Source of the DNA: Panicum virgatum
Taxonomy: Eukaryota; Streptophyta; Magnoliopsida; Poales; Poaceae
Length of the DNA stretch: 64,000 nt
Direction of reading: 5' to 3'
Assembly: GCF_016808335.1 (NCBI RefSeq)
Contig: NC_053144.1
Location: 19,948,403-20,012,402 of the forward strand
The notes under the pieces are model-generated. The model was not told the origin of the DNA. It ran no database searches and saw only the letters and a program-made list of their open reading frames with translations. Of this stretch, positions 34,040-46,300 are shown piece by piece; position 1 is the stretch's first letter; each line of letters opens with the position of its first letter. The position numbers and the translations under genes are program-made.

Positions 34040-34283
34040 TAGTATAGCGGATCTCGGCGCAAGATCTATGGCGCCGAGGTCGGCCACGTCGGCTGCCAGC
34101 GCGGTGCTGGGGTGGATTTGGTGTGATCAGCTCGGCGTCATGGTCCACGGCGCCGAGACGTTAAATCTCGGCACCGTGTGCTGTGGCGCCGACCCCTTGG
34201 GTCCAGAAACGGAAAACTTTCTCTAGGAGTCTATTTGTGAAATTCGTTCGCGCGAAGGGCAAAAAGCAAAAAAAAAAAAAAAG
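34040..34283 (-). repeat. MULE right terminal inverted repeat
   Basis: Reverse complement of the left end. GGCGCC-type palindromes lie at about 34069-34193, then GGGTCCAGAAACGG and a terminal GGGCAAAAAGC followed by an A run. It now lies just upstream of the NRPA2 5' UTR. Confidence 0.75.
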
Positions 34284-34391
34284 CGGCCTCATCTCTGTTC
34301 TAGGGTTTTATTCTTCCCGCCGAAACCAAGCGCTGGGCCGCCGCCGCCGGTCACCGTAGACGCAGCCCGGAGCCCCGCCGCCCCTCCGGCC
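34284..34391 (+). promoter_or_regulatory. NRPA2 5' UTR with telo-box
   Basis: 108 bp between the MULE and the start codon. TAGGGTTT (telo-box, 34301-34308) is followed by TCTTCCCGCCGAAACCAAGCG-like and GACGCAGCCCGGAGC sequence that is nearly identical to the NOC2 leader at 61758-61834. The natural upstream promoter is now 9.6 kb away at 24148-24655. Confidence 0.8.
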
Positions 34392-37300
34392 ATGGACAAG
34401 GCGACAAAGTCGGCGTCGCCGGCGGGAGCCAAGGAAGGCGACTACGCGGCGCTGCGGGAGCTGTTCCGGCCGCACGTGGAATCGTTCGACTACTTCCTCG
34501 ACGCGGGGCTGGAAAAGATGCTCGCAGAAATCCGCCCCGCGGAGATCAAGGATCCCAACTCCAGCACCATCCTAAAAAATATCCTCCATGCTCTAAATTC
34601 GTTTTTTTTGCCCCCCCTTTGCGTGGAATTGTTTTGCTCACTTGAGAGGTAACACCGCTGAATTTAAGTTGCTGTTACTAGTTGGTATATAGCAGGGCAC
34701 AACAGCCGATTACGATTTTATACCTAGTTAGTAGCTATTGCTGATTTACTGTGAAATGGTTCATGTCTGAATGAAAATATGATGCTGGGATTTTGCATAT
34801 AGTTATACTAATTAATCTTCATGACTCAGTGCAAAAACTTTCTTTTGCCCCCCCTTAACTATTGTGTATACTATTCTTGGAGAAGGGTCATGTGCTACCA
34901 CCAATGAGGGATGGTCGGTTGGGTGTACCACTCTACCCCCAGGAGGTTTGTCATATCTCTTCTGGAATTAACATATTCTTATCTTAAACATTGGGAATAT
35001 ATGTTTTTCCCTATTTTACTTGTGTCTATTGACATACTCTTTCGGTAACTTAGCGAGATGTTTGCTAGTCTGATCTTTTTCCCATTTCCTTGGGTTGGAG
35101 CAGTGCAGGCAAGCAAGAATTACATATCAGGGGGAATTTAAAGTGGACGTCTGCCTCCAGTGTAATGAAAATGGGGCACTAGTCAGGCATACCTTCAATT
35201 TTGGCCATCTGCCTATTATGCTAATGGTTGTTACCCTTTCCTTTCTACTCGTGAAATGGCATTTCCCGTGGAATAATTTTGTGATGGATAAGGTTTCTAT
35301 GCTTTTGGACTTTGGAGTTTATAGGTCTAACAGAGGCTAATAACTGAATTGATTTTAGTGCTTTGGTTTGTCTTTCGGTGCCATCTTAGTGATTGATCCC
35401 TCTAGCCACAAAAGGGAGTCATTTTGATCATCTGTGGTGTTCCAAAACTAATCTTGGACCGATTAATTATCAGTATTAGACCCTAGTAAAACTATAGCAT
35501 TATGGAAGTACTATCCAGGACAAATCTTTACATATTATATTCACACATTATTTATAGAGATATCAAAATCATAATGGTTCACAAATTATATGATAATCAA
35601 CTATTATCCCTGACTTAAGCTCTTGCAATTCCAGTCAAAACTGTGCCATCTGAGAGATGCTGACCCAAATAAATTAGTTTTCCATGGTGAAGAGTCTACC
35701 GAAATGGGCGGGTGAGTATGTTTCATTTGCATCCACTTGACCGTATCAGCACATCCTTTTGTTGTTATTCTTAATGTGCTACTGTAATATTGATTATGTA
35801 TTTTGTATGGGAAATAGAGCATCAAATCTGTAACTTTGCCATTATCTTTGACTGCTGAACTTTCTATTTTACTTTTGTGATTCTCATTAGCACCATGCTT
35901 CCTTTCTTCATTCTCTTGCATGTGGATGGGCGAGTTTATGGTCAGGTTTGTTGCATTGTGCTCTGCTTTTTTGTATAAGTTTACTGAACTTGCCTCTGGG
36001 GAAAAAACATTACTTTGTATAGTTAGGAGAAAATTTCAGCGTTTGGACTGTTCAGATTAATGAAATTGTCTTGCTCTTGTCTATTTTCCTGTTCTTTCAA
36101 AGGCAATACACCAAAGTGAAACTATTCCATATTTGATATGGATTACACATTGAGTAAGAAAAAATAATATAGTTTCTGAAGCATTTATTTGTTGTGCCCC
36201 ATGGGTTTACAGTTAAAATGTCTGCTTTTTCTTTTGAGCATGCTGTATTGCAAAGTGGAAATCTAAAGTTGTACCCTGTCCTGTGTGTTCAGAATCTAGC
36301 TTTGTGATGAACTGGTTCCCTATGTTACTGGAATAATTCGGGTAGACTTTTGAATTTCTGTTTAGGTACTTCATATGTGGCGGGATGGAGAGACTTATAA
36401 GGATTCTTATATTACAAAAGCGTAACTATGTAAGGCAGATTCAACTTTACTACAAGGGCAGCATTTTAAACTAGATAGCGTCATTCCTGATGAGTTTTTT
36501 ATTGATTTTTCAGCCTATGGGCATGGTGCGTGGTTCTTTTCTTAAACGTGGTGCTGGATACACTGACAAAGCAGTTGTCATAAGGTTGTACACTAATAAA
36601 TGAGGCATGATGCTTGGATAACTTATGGTCTAATCGGGTGTAGCTTTTTTTGTCATTCTAGCAATATCCGACTGCAATGTACTTTCCACTATTTTGACTC
36701 CAGTTATATTCATGTTTCCACATAATTCCTACTTTTACTTACTATCCATTTTGATTATCTTTGCAAAACCTTTAAGTTTGCTGAATACTGAGTATAATTA
36801 ATTACCCAGTACAACTTTTCTGCTAACTTTGAAATATATTTTGGTTAAGACAGAGTTAGTATACAAGCTATTTGTACTTGCAAAAGACATGGTGCGATCT
36901 AGTACTACAATATTACAAGATACTGTACTTGTAACTTGGTAAAATGAAAGAATAATTTTCATTGACAAGATCTGAATAATTCTAATGCCAGAACCTGTAT
37001 TGCCTAATGTTTTTCGAGCATGGATCAACAAATACTATTAACGCTGATGCACAAGAGGAGACAGCGCTGGGCAATATCTAAAAATTAGTGACTGAAAGCC
37101 ATTGTCCTTTTCCTCTGCATTTTCTTTTCTCTATGAACCTTGCTTTTTTTTTTGGTAGCTTTTCCTGATCCCTTAGTGTAGTCCTTCGATCTATTGTGCA
37201 TGTTGCCTACTAGTTATACCTAACATCAGAGTTGCAATTGTGTGCGTTGCCTTACTATTCCTTTCTGTTTTTGTTTTTTACAGATGCGTCCATACAGACC

Positions 37301-40300
37301 AGTCCAGTGTGACAATAAAGTTGTATTACCTCCAAAATGGAAGTGCAAGGCTTGGGTTTTGGTAAGATCTGTGCTGGTAAACAGTGAGTAAAAATGTGTA
37401 ACTTCCCCCCCTGATTTGACCTTTTGAATTTGTGTTGAATAGGTTGGGGGGTAGAGAGTTTCTGCTTCCTGTTGGGATTGTCCTCAAGGTATATTATCTA
37501 TCAATGTCTCCTTAAGCATGCTCACCATTTCTAACCAGCAAGACACTACATAACATTGTGCGAATGACATATTCTGTATGGATAAATGCTAGTTAGCATT
37601 GGCTAAACATCTGCAAATGTCATACCCTTAGCATGCATTGTATAATGCAGCAAGTGCCTATAAAGAGGATCTTGAGAGTCCTCTGTTGATGCATTCCATT
37701 TTTAGCTGTTGAATTGTGTTGTACGAAATTGTTAATACAGAAACTTGTTTCGTTCTTTGCCCTAAGGTTATCAATCTGCTTATTTTTTTCCTTCTTTTTT
37801 TTGTTGAGACGATCAATCTGTTTGTTCAATAGAAAGTTAGTGCATTTATATCTCTATTCCCATCTTTCGGAAGGCTTGGGATCTTTCCATTGAAATAGGT
37901 ATCATGCAATTGTGTAGTGTTCCACTTGTCACATGTTTTGCTTACCATGCTTCTTTCTTTATAATATTTTACTCTAGATTGTATTGTTAATGTTGCTTCA
38001 GCATTGCATTGACTTGATTATGAAATTTCAATGACAGGCCCTTATTGATACGAGTGACCGGGAAATCTTTACAAGCTTGACATGCTGCTACAGTGATAAA
38101 CATGGAAGAGAAAAGGGTGTTGTCAGTACCCAACTAATTGGTGAAAGGGCACAAATAATTCTTGACGAAGTCAGAGATCTGTCCCTTTTGACTCACATGC
38201 AATGCTTGATGCATATTGGTACTTTATGAGTTTAATTTTCTTTTGTATTTGGAATCCCTTGAATATGTCGTGTGTGCTGACATTGCTTATGATCTTCCAA
38301 ATGCAGGAAAGTACTTCCGATCTGTGATGGAAGGATTTGAACATTATGACTATGAAGCTGTAATGTGCAATATTTTCTTAGTGTTTACATTGACATACTG
38401 CTGATGGATCATGCTTCACTTTGGCCATTCTACATTGTTTAGGTTGCTGAAGCGGTTCTGAAGGACTATATTTTTGTGCACCTGGAAAACAACCATGATA
38501 AATTTAATCTATTGATGTGAGTTTAAATTTGAATTTATTACCTTACGTTTTTTGGTAGAAGTTTTATCTTCTTAACCTCTATTATGACATTCTTATTACA
38601 TTGCTGCTTGCCTGCTTTAGATTTATGCTGCAGAAACTTTATGCTATCGTAGACCAAACTGCTTCGCCTGACAATCCCGACGCACTACAATTCCAAGAGG
38701 CTCTCTTGCCGGGGCACTTAATCACAGTTTTTCTGAAGGTTACTAAACTCTCTGGTGCTTTGCATGTTTTTTATTAAGAAAATAACCTCATATCATTGGA
38801 AAAAATGCCCCCTATAAAAGTTCATTGCATTATAATTAATCCAGCTTTTCGAATGGCGATTTACTATTCTTTCTCTCTACCTTCTTTTCCACATTTCCCA
38901 TGAACCAGTGAATAGTTGATGTTTGTAATGTGGGTTACAAAATGTTCATTTGAAACTGCCTCGAGCGGTTGCTGCCCCTCCTAGTGAGTTTTAGATTACA
39001 AGGATGGCCCAAAATCAGCCACTTTGTGCTCACCTTTGCTATGAACCCTGCCATCTTGAGCCAGCTGCCTCGGTGAGGCATGTAGAAGATTGAACCTTCG
39101 CCAACTAACCTTATTTCTGTTGGTGTATATGTGAACCCATGTATAGAGGTCCATCTAGAGGCCCATGTATAGGAACTATATATATACCCACCCTTCTAGA
39201 GTTTGGAGGAATACATTCATTATTCTTTCCTACATGGTATCATTAGCCTAGGGTTAGCGTTCCCTCTCCTCCCTCACCTCCCAGCCGCCGCCGCTGCCGG
39301 CAGCCATGGCCGGCCGCTGGCCGCCGGCGCCCCCCTCTCTCCTTCCCTCCCCTTCCTACTTCCTCCTCTGTTCCTGGCGTTTCCCTACCTGTTCTGGCCG
39401 CCGCCGCCGCCTGGGCTCACTCCCGCGCCGCCACCTCGCCTCCCCTGCTCGGTCCTGCCGCCGTAGACGCCGCCGCAGCTGCTGGCGCGCGCGCGGGCGC
39501 GGCGGGCGCAGGGGGTGTGGCCGGGATCCCGGCCGCCGCCGCCCTGGCGGCCCTCGCGCCCCTCCCTGATCCTGCCGCCGCCGCCACCGCCGCTGCCGGT
39601 GGCGCTGCTGGGGCAGGGGCCGCGGCCGCGGAGGGCCCAGCCCTGCTGCCTGGGCCGCAAGCGCCGCCCCAGCCGGCCCAACACGCGCCGCTGTTGCCTA
39701 GGCCGCCCGCGCCGGCGCCTGATGTTGCTGCTGCCGCAGCTGCCGCCGCGCAGGCCGCCGCCGCCCATCGCGCCGCCGTCGCTGCCGGCAAGCAGCCTGC
39801 CGCCGACGCCGCGCCCGATCCCGCGTGGTCCGGACTCGGGATGTCGCCCGTGGATGCGCCGCTCGCCACCGCCGCTCTCCGTGGGTAGCAGGCCGACGCG
39901 GCTCTCGCCGCGGCCCTCCTCGCCGCCAAGTCCAAGGCTTCGGCGGCCCAGGAGCGGGTCCGCGTGGCTGCCCTCGCTTGGGAGTGCAAGCGCGCCACGG
40001 CCGATGCCCTCGCTCACCGGGTCGCCGAAGCGGAGCACTTCCTCCGTGTCTCCTCCGGCCAGCTGCCCGTCGACCCCGAGCACGGCGCCTCCTCCTCCCA
40101 CCAGGCCCCGCCCGCTGGATCTGGACCCTGGTATGACCCGACCGACCCCATGGTCGCCCAGCTCCACCTCCAGGCCGCCGGCGTTCAGAACATCAGGGCC
40201 CGGGTCACCGTCCTCCTCGACCCCACGTCCTCCTCCTACGGACGCTGGCGAGACCAGGTCCTCGCCCTTCGCCGCTACGCCCTCGACGACCACGTCCTCG

Positions 40301-43300
40301 TCGACTCGCCGATCGAGGCACGAGACGTGGTGTGGCTGCGCCTCGACAGCGTCGCCCTGTCCTGGATCTTTGGGACCATCTCCCTAGATCTTTAGGACCT
40401 CGTCAGGACCCACGGCGGCACTGCGCGACAGGCCTGGGTGGCGCTCGGGGGGCAGTTCCTCGGCAACGCCGAGTTCCGCGCTCTCCAGCTCGACGCCACC
40501 TTCCGCACCTTCGAGCAGGGAGACCTCTTCGTTGGTGAGTTCTGCCGGAGGATGAAGGGCATGGCAGATGCTCTTCACGACCTCGGGTGTCCGGTGTCCG
40601 ATCGGGTCTTGGTGTTCAATGTCTTGCGGGGCCTGAGCAGCACCTATGATCACCTGAAGAGCTGGATCGCCCGCCAGAGGCCCTTCCCCTCCTTCCTGCA
40701 GGTCCGGGACGACCTCACCCTCGAGATCACCAGGGGTCTCGTGCCCGGATCGTCCTCGCCCACCCCCACCGCGCTCGTCGCTACTCCACCGGCTTCCTCC
40801 GCCGCTCCTACCACCTCCCTCCTTGGTGCTGCTCCTGCTGACAGACCGGAGGTGGGGGGGGGGCGTGGACGTCGGGGGGGGGGGGGTGGTGGTGGCCCTG
40901 CTTCTAGGGGTTCTGGTGCCGGTGGGGGCCGTCGGGGCGCGCCGACTCCGGCTCCCGCTTCCGCTCCTGCCCCTAGAGGTACGCCCTGGCCATCCTTCAG
41001 CAACCCATGGTCAGGGCGCATCTCGATGTGGCCGTTCCAGGGTCCGGGCGGGGGGCCTCGTTCTCAGCTCCAGCCGGCGGCCATGTTCACCGGTGCTGCT
41101 CCCCTCTTCGCGCCGTCCTGGACCCCGCCCGCTCAGCCCAGCCAGCAGTCGACCTGGCCTGGGGGTGGGACCAGGCCGCTCTGGCGCAGTCCTTCAGCAC
41201 CATGGGGCTGACGCCACCGGTCAGCACCGAGTGGATCGCCGACTCGGGTGCCTCCTTCCACACCACCCCAGATGCCGGTATACTCTCTTCTGTCTGACCC
41301 CCACACCTCTCTTCTCCTTCTTCCATCATGGTTGGTGATGGGTCTTGCCTTCCTGTCACCGCCGTGGGTTCTGCTCCTGATCCTTTCCATCTTACTAATG
41401 TTCTTGTTGCTCCTCAGATGGTTCACAACCTTCTTTCCATTCGCCAGTTTACTGCTGACAATTCCTGTTCCATTGAATTTGACTCTTCTGGTCTTAATAT
41501 GAAGGATTCGGCTTCCCGGCGTCCTCTCCTCCGATGTGACAGCCCGGGGCCCCTTTACACTCTTCGGCTTCCTACTTCCGCTGCTCCGCCTTCGGCTTCT
41601 TCTTCTTCTCCGTCTGCTGCTTTTGCCGTGACGCCTTCTTCCACCACCTGGCACCGCCGGCTTGGACACCCCGGCCGCGACGTTTTGGCTCAGCTCAGTC
41701 GTAGTACCGATGTTCCATGTACTAGGGCTCCTGCTGAGCACCTCTGTCATGCGTGCCAGTTAGGTCGTCATGTTCGACTTTCTTTTTCTTCTTCTTTTTC
41801 GCATGCTGCGCATGCTTTTGATCTTATTCACTGTGACCTGTGGACATCCCCTGTACTCAGCATGTCTGGCTATAAATATTATCTGGTCGTGGTGGATGAT
41901 TTCTCTCATTATTCTTGGACTTTTTCTTTGCGCATCAAGTCTGAGACCTTCCCCACCCTCCTCCACTTATTTGTCTGGGTGTCCACTCAGTTCGGCCTCA
42001 CCGTTAAGGCCGTCCAGTGCGACAACGGGCGTGAGTTCGATAACTCCACCTCCCGTTTCTTCTTTTTCTCTCGGGGTGTTCAGCTGCGTATGTCTTGTCC
42101 GTATACCTCTCCTCAGAATGGCAAGGCTGAGCGGATGATTCGCACGACGAACGACGTCGTGCGCACCCTTCTGATCCAGGCCTCTCTGCGCCCGCGCTTC
42201 TGGGCTGAGAGCCTCCACACCGCCACCTATTTGCTTAACCGTCTTCCGTCCACTGCTTCTCCTGCTCCCACTCCACACCACGCTCTTTTCGGTACCCCTC
42301 CTCGCTACGACCACCTTCGGGTCTTCGGGTGTGCGTGTTACCCTAACACCTCCGCCACTGCTTCTCACAAGTTGGCGCCCCGCTCGACTCGCTGTGTGTT
42401 CCTTGGGTACTCCCCTGACCACAAGGGGTACCGATGTTTTGACCTCACCTCTCGCCGCGTCCTGATCTCCCGACACGTCGTCTTTGACGAGTCGGATTTC
42501 CCCTACTCCACCTCTTCCACACCTTCTCCTGACCCCGAGCTGGAGTCTCTGTTTCCGACTGACCCGATGGTTCAGCCACCGTTACATGTCTGTCCTTTCC
42601 CTGCAGGTTTTCCCGGCGCACCGACGCCGCTTCCGGTGATACCTGCTGCGCCGAGCGCGGCCCCGGTGCCTGCGGTCGCGCCATGCGCGGCCCCCGGACC
42701 TCCGGTCGTGCCGTGTGCGGACCCGGTGTCTCCTGCTGCGCCACGCGCGGCCCCGGTGCCTCTCCCTGCACCTGCGTGGTACGCTCAGCCGGCGTAGGTG
42801 TACCGGCGTCGCTCGGCCCCGGTGCCTCTCCCTGCACCTGCGTGGTACGCTCAGCCGGTGCAGGTGTACCGGCGTCGTTCGGCGCCGACACCGGCGCCGC
42901 CTGCACCGGAGCCGTCGCCGCCGCCGCCTCCGCCGACTCGCTCTCGCGCCGAGCCGACAGTGTACCACCCGGCAGTCATCCATCGGGATCCTCGGCATAT
43001 CCATCCCATGGTGACTTGGCGGATGACGTCTCAGGCCGCGACTCTCTCCGCTACCGAGGGAGAGCCGCGGGTCTCTCCGGTACCCTCCTCTGTCCGCGAC
43101 GCCTTGGCGGATCCTCACTGGCGTCGCGCGATGGAAGGGGAGTACGCGGCTCTTCTTGCCAACCAGGCGTGGGACCTTGTGCCGCGTCCGTCTGATTGCA
43201 ATGTGGTGACTGGCAAGTGGATCTGGACGCATAAGCGTCGGGCTGACGGCACACTGGAGCGCTACATGGCTCGCTGGGTTCTGCGGGGTTTCACCCAACG

Positions 43301-46300
43301 GCCTGGTGTGGACTACGATGAGACCTTCAGTCCAGTGGTGAAGCCTGCTACAGTGCGCACGGTCCTCTCGCTTGCGCTCTCTCGCTCTTGGCCAGTGCAC
43401 CAGCTGGATGTGAAGAATGCGTTTCTTCACGGCACTCTGTCAGAGACTCTACTGCTCTCAGCCAGCGGGATTTGTGGACTCGAGTCGTCCGGATATGGTC
43501 TGCCGGCTCAACAAGTCTCTTTATGGTCTGAAGCAGGCTCCTTGGGCTTGGTATTCTCGGTTCGCCACGTTCTTGCTGACATTGGGGTTCACCGAGGCCA
43601 AGTCTGACGCGTCTCTCTTCATCTACCGCCGTGGGGATGAGACTAAGGATGGCAACGGGTCGGGTTCGGTTCGGGTGGAGTATCTGGGCACCCAAAACCG
43701 AAACCCGAACTTGAAACCCGAACCCGACCCGAACTCCTATTCGGGTACAAATTCAAACCCAAAACCGAAAACCGCGGATACCCAAAACCGAACGGATAAT
43801 CCGACCGGCCGAGCCGAGCGCTCTCTGCCCTCCCGCTCCCAATTCCCCAGGGCCCAGCTCCAGCCGCCGAATCCTAGGCGAGGCGGCGGCCGGCGGCGTG
43901 GCCAGGCCCCCGGCAGCCTGCGGCGAGCGAGCGAGCGGCCCGAAGCGGCACCGCTCGTGGCGCCATGTCCTTCCTGGAATCCGGTCGCGGCTGCCTCCTC
44001 CGAGAGCTCTCCAGGAGGTCCATGCCGCGGCGCGGGGTAGGGGATGGGCGACAGGGCGTGCGGCGCGGGGTAGGGGTCTAGGCTCTAGGGGATGGGCGAG
44101 TCCGACTCCGACAGGGCTGCGGTGCGGCGCCGGTCCACCGGATCCGGATGAGTGCAGGGCTGCGGTGCGGCGCCAGCTCACCGACCGCAGCGACGTCTAC
44201 TCCTTCGGCGTCCTCCTCGTCGAGCTTGCCTCCGCGCGCCGCCCCATCGAGACCAAGCGCGAGATGAAGGAGCTTCTCACCGCGCGCTGGGCCATGGCCA
44301 GGTTCATCGGCGGCGCCGCCGCCGACGTGCTCGACCCGCACCTCGCGCGCACGCCCGCCGCGGAGCGCGCGCTCGAGATGCTGCTGGAGCTCGCCTTCCG
44401 GTGCATGGAGAGCTTGAGAAGCTCGGCGGCGTGGGGGGCTGGAGCTCGGCGACGTTGGAGGGCCGGAGCTCGGCGGCGTGGGAGGCCGAAGCTGGGCGGC
44501 GTGGAGGGCCGGATCTTGGCGGCGTTGGAGGGCCGGAGCTCGGCGGCGTGGGAGGCCGAAGCTGGGCGGCATGGAGGGCCGGATCTCGGCGGCGTGGGGG
44601 GCTGGAGTTCGCCGGTTCGGGGCTTCGGGATCGCCGGATCGGGCGGTCGGGCCGTCGGGGGGAGGCCGAGGCGGCCAGGCGCCCAGGCGGAGGCGCCGAG
44701 GCGGGGGGGGGGGGGGTCGGGTCGGGAGGGGTTGGGCCGTTGGGGATGGGGGGGGAGGGATGACCGGATAACGACTCCAGGCGGAGGCGCCGAGGCGGGG
44801 TGGGGGTGGGGGTTCGGGTCGGGATGACGACTCACTGACTCAGTTTATATAGCTAGGGTTCTAAATGGGCTGCTAGTGGGCTGTGGACTCAAATTTTCGG
44901 GGGCCCGATGGAGCTCCGCGGATTTATTTACAGATCCGCCCTAAACCCGAAATATTTCGGGTACCCGAAACCGCAAATCCGCGGGTAAAAACTAGAAACC
45001 GAACCCGAAACCCGAAAACCCGAAAACCGCGGATACCCGCCCCGAAACCGATCCGCTGCCATCCTTAGATGAGACTGCCTACCTGCTGCTGTATGTCGAT
45101 GATATTGTGCTCACAGCCTCCAGTCAGCAGTTGCTTGAGCGCATTATCTTCTCTCTGCAGTAGGAGTTTGCTATGAAGGATCTTGGTCAGCTCCACCATT
45201 TCTTGGGCGTCACTGTTGAGCCTCGCCCGTCTGGCCTGTTCCTTCACCAGCGGCAGTATGCACTCGACATTCTGGAGCGGGCTCGGATGACTGATTGCAA
45301 GCCATGCTCCACTCCTGTCGATACTCAGGCGAAGCTGTCTGCTGATCTGGGTGATCCCGTGGCTGATCCTAGTGGCTACCGGAGCCTTGCCGGTGGCTTG
45401 CAGTATCTCACCTTCACCCGGCCGGATCTCACCTATGCCGTTCAGCAGGTCTGTCTTCACATGCATGATCCCCGGGAGTCTCACCTTACTGCACTGAAGC
45501 GTCTCCTCCGCTACGTCCATGGCACAGTTGGCTTCGGCTTGGTTCTTCACCGCTCTCCCACCTCTGAGCTGGTGGTCTACACCGACGCTGACTGGGCTGG
45601 CTGCTCGGACACTCGCCGCTCCACTCCCGGCTACGTCGTCTTCCTGGGCGGCAACCTTGTCTCCTGGTCGTCCAAGCGGCAGCCGGTTGTCTCCCGCTCT
45701 AGTGCCGAGGCGGAGTACCGGGCTGTCGCTAACGGCGTAGCGGAGGCGTCCTGGCTCCGACAGCTTTTGGCGGAGCTCCACAGCCCGTTCGCCAATAGCA
45801 CGCTCGTCTACTGTGACAACGTCAGCGCCGTGTACCTCTCTACCAACCCTGTTCAACATCAACGGATGAAGCACGTGGAGATCGACTTGCACTTCGTGCG
45901 CGACAGGGTCGCCGTCGGCGATGTTCGCGTACTCCATGTCCCGACCACCTCCCAGTTTGCCGACATCTTCACCAAGGGACTACCCTCCTCGACTTTTTCG
46001 GAGTTTTGCTCCAGCCTCAACGTAGCAGGTGGCTAGTTGTGGTTGCCGGGGGGGGGGGGTATTTGCCCTTTGTACTTTCTTCTTGTCCAGTCTTGAACAC
46101 CGCTGCGACGGTAGTTCAGACTACCGGGGGGGTGTTGGCTTTTTTGTTGTCCAGTCTTGAACACCGCTGCGACGGTAGTTCAGACTGCGGGGGGGGGGGG
46201 GGGGTGTTGGCTTTCTTGTTGTCTAGTCTTGAACACCGCTGCGCCGGTAGTTCAGACTGCGGGGGGGGGGGGGGTTGATGTATATGTGAGCCCATGTATA

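Larger units (their letters stand above)
24656..34283. mobile_element. Mutator-like element (MULE) with four gene remnants
   Basis: Inverted ends of about 240 bp bound this 9.6-kb element. The left end reads TTTTTTGCTTTTTGGCCCTTC, and the right end, reverse-complemented, reads TTTTTTGCTTTTTGCCCTTC. Both continue with CACAAATAGAC, GGACCC and arrays of GGCGCC palindromes. Between them lie two GRF-type zinc-finger genes (one on each strand), a plant mobile domain gene and a MuDR-type transposase, the last two on the minus strand. The insertion point is inside the 5' region of NRPA2. The paralogous promoter at 61700-61770 shows the unfilled arrangement. I could not define a clean 9-bp target duplication because the flanks are CCTCC/GCC simple sequence. 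Confidence 0.82.
43644..45067. mobile_element. non-autonomous hAT carrying a kinase gene fragment
   Basis: The 8-bp target duplication GATGAGAC (43636-43643 and 45068-45075) flanks a 1424-bp insert. Its ends are inverted: TAAGGATGGCAACGGGTCGG on the left and, reverse-complemented, TAAGGATGGCAGCGGATCGG on the right. Subterminal regions are full of CCCGAA/TTCGGG repeats. It has no transposase. The interior holds part of a receptor-like cytoplasmic kinase gene and a GC-rich minisatellite. It sits in the reverse transcriptase of Copia copy 2. Confidence 0.88.
39517..46036 (+). pseudogene. Copia copy 2 gag-pol, broken and interrupted
   Basis: Same domain order as copy 1: gag (about 40130-40750), protease (41230; [12 protein letters not shown]), integrase (41800-42170, CDNGREF), reverse transcriptase (43100-43643 and 45068-45340; YVDDIVL at about 45090) and RNase H (45570-45960). 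Breaks: stops at about 39886, 40393, 41297, 42796 and 45162, a small deletion near 43449 that shifts frame, and the 1.4-kb hAT insertion in the reverse transcriptase. The stops differ from those of copy 1, so they arose independently. Confidence 0.88.

Noticed and set aside
33436..34148. Overlapping GC-rich frames near the right end of the MULE
   Set aside because: Open on several frames at once, with a G homopolymer inside and no motif.
34590..34885. GC-AG intron beginning at GCTCTA as NRPA2 intron 1
   Set aside because: The frame would also work, but GCTCTA is a poor GC donor while ATATCCTC plus CCCTTAAC plus AC fits a U12 AT-AC intron and gives a better protein match.
44164..44415. Host receptor kinase gene
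   Set aside because: Only the C-terminal lobe is present and it lies within hAT ends; it is a captured fragment.
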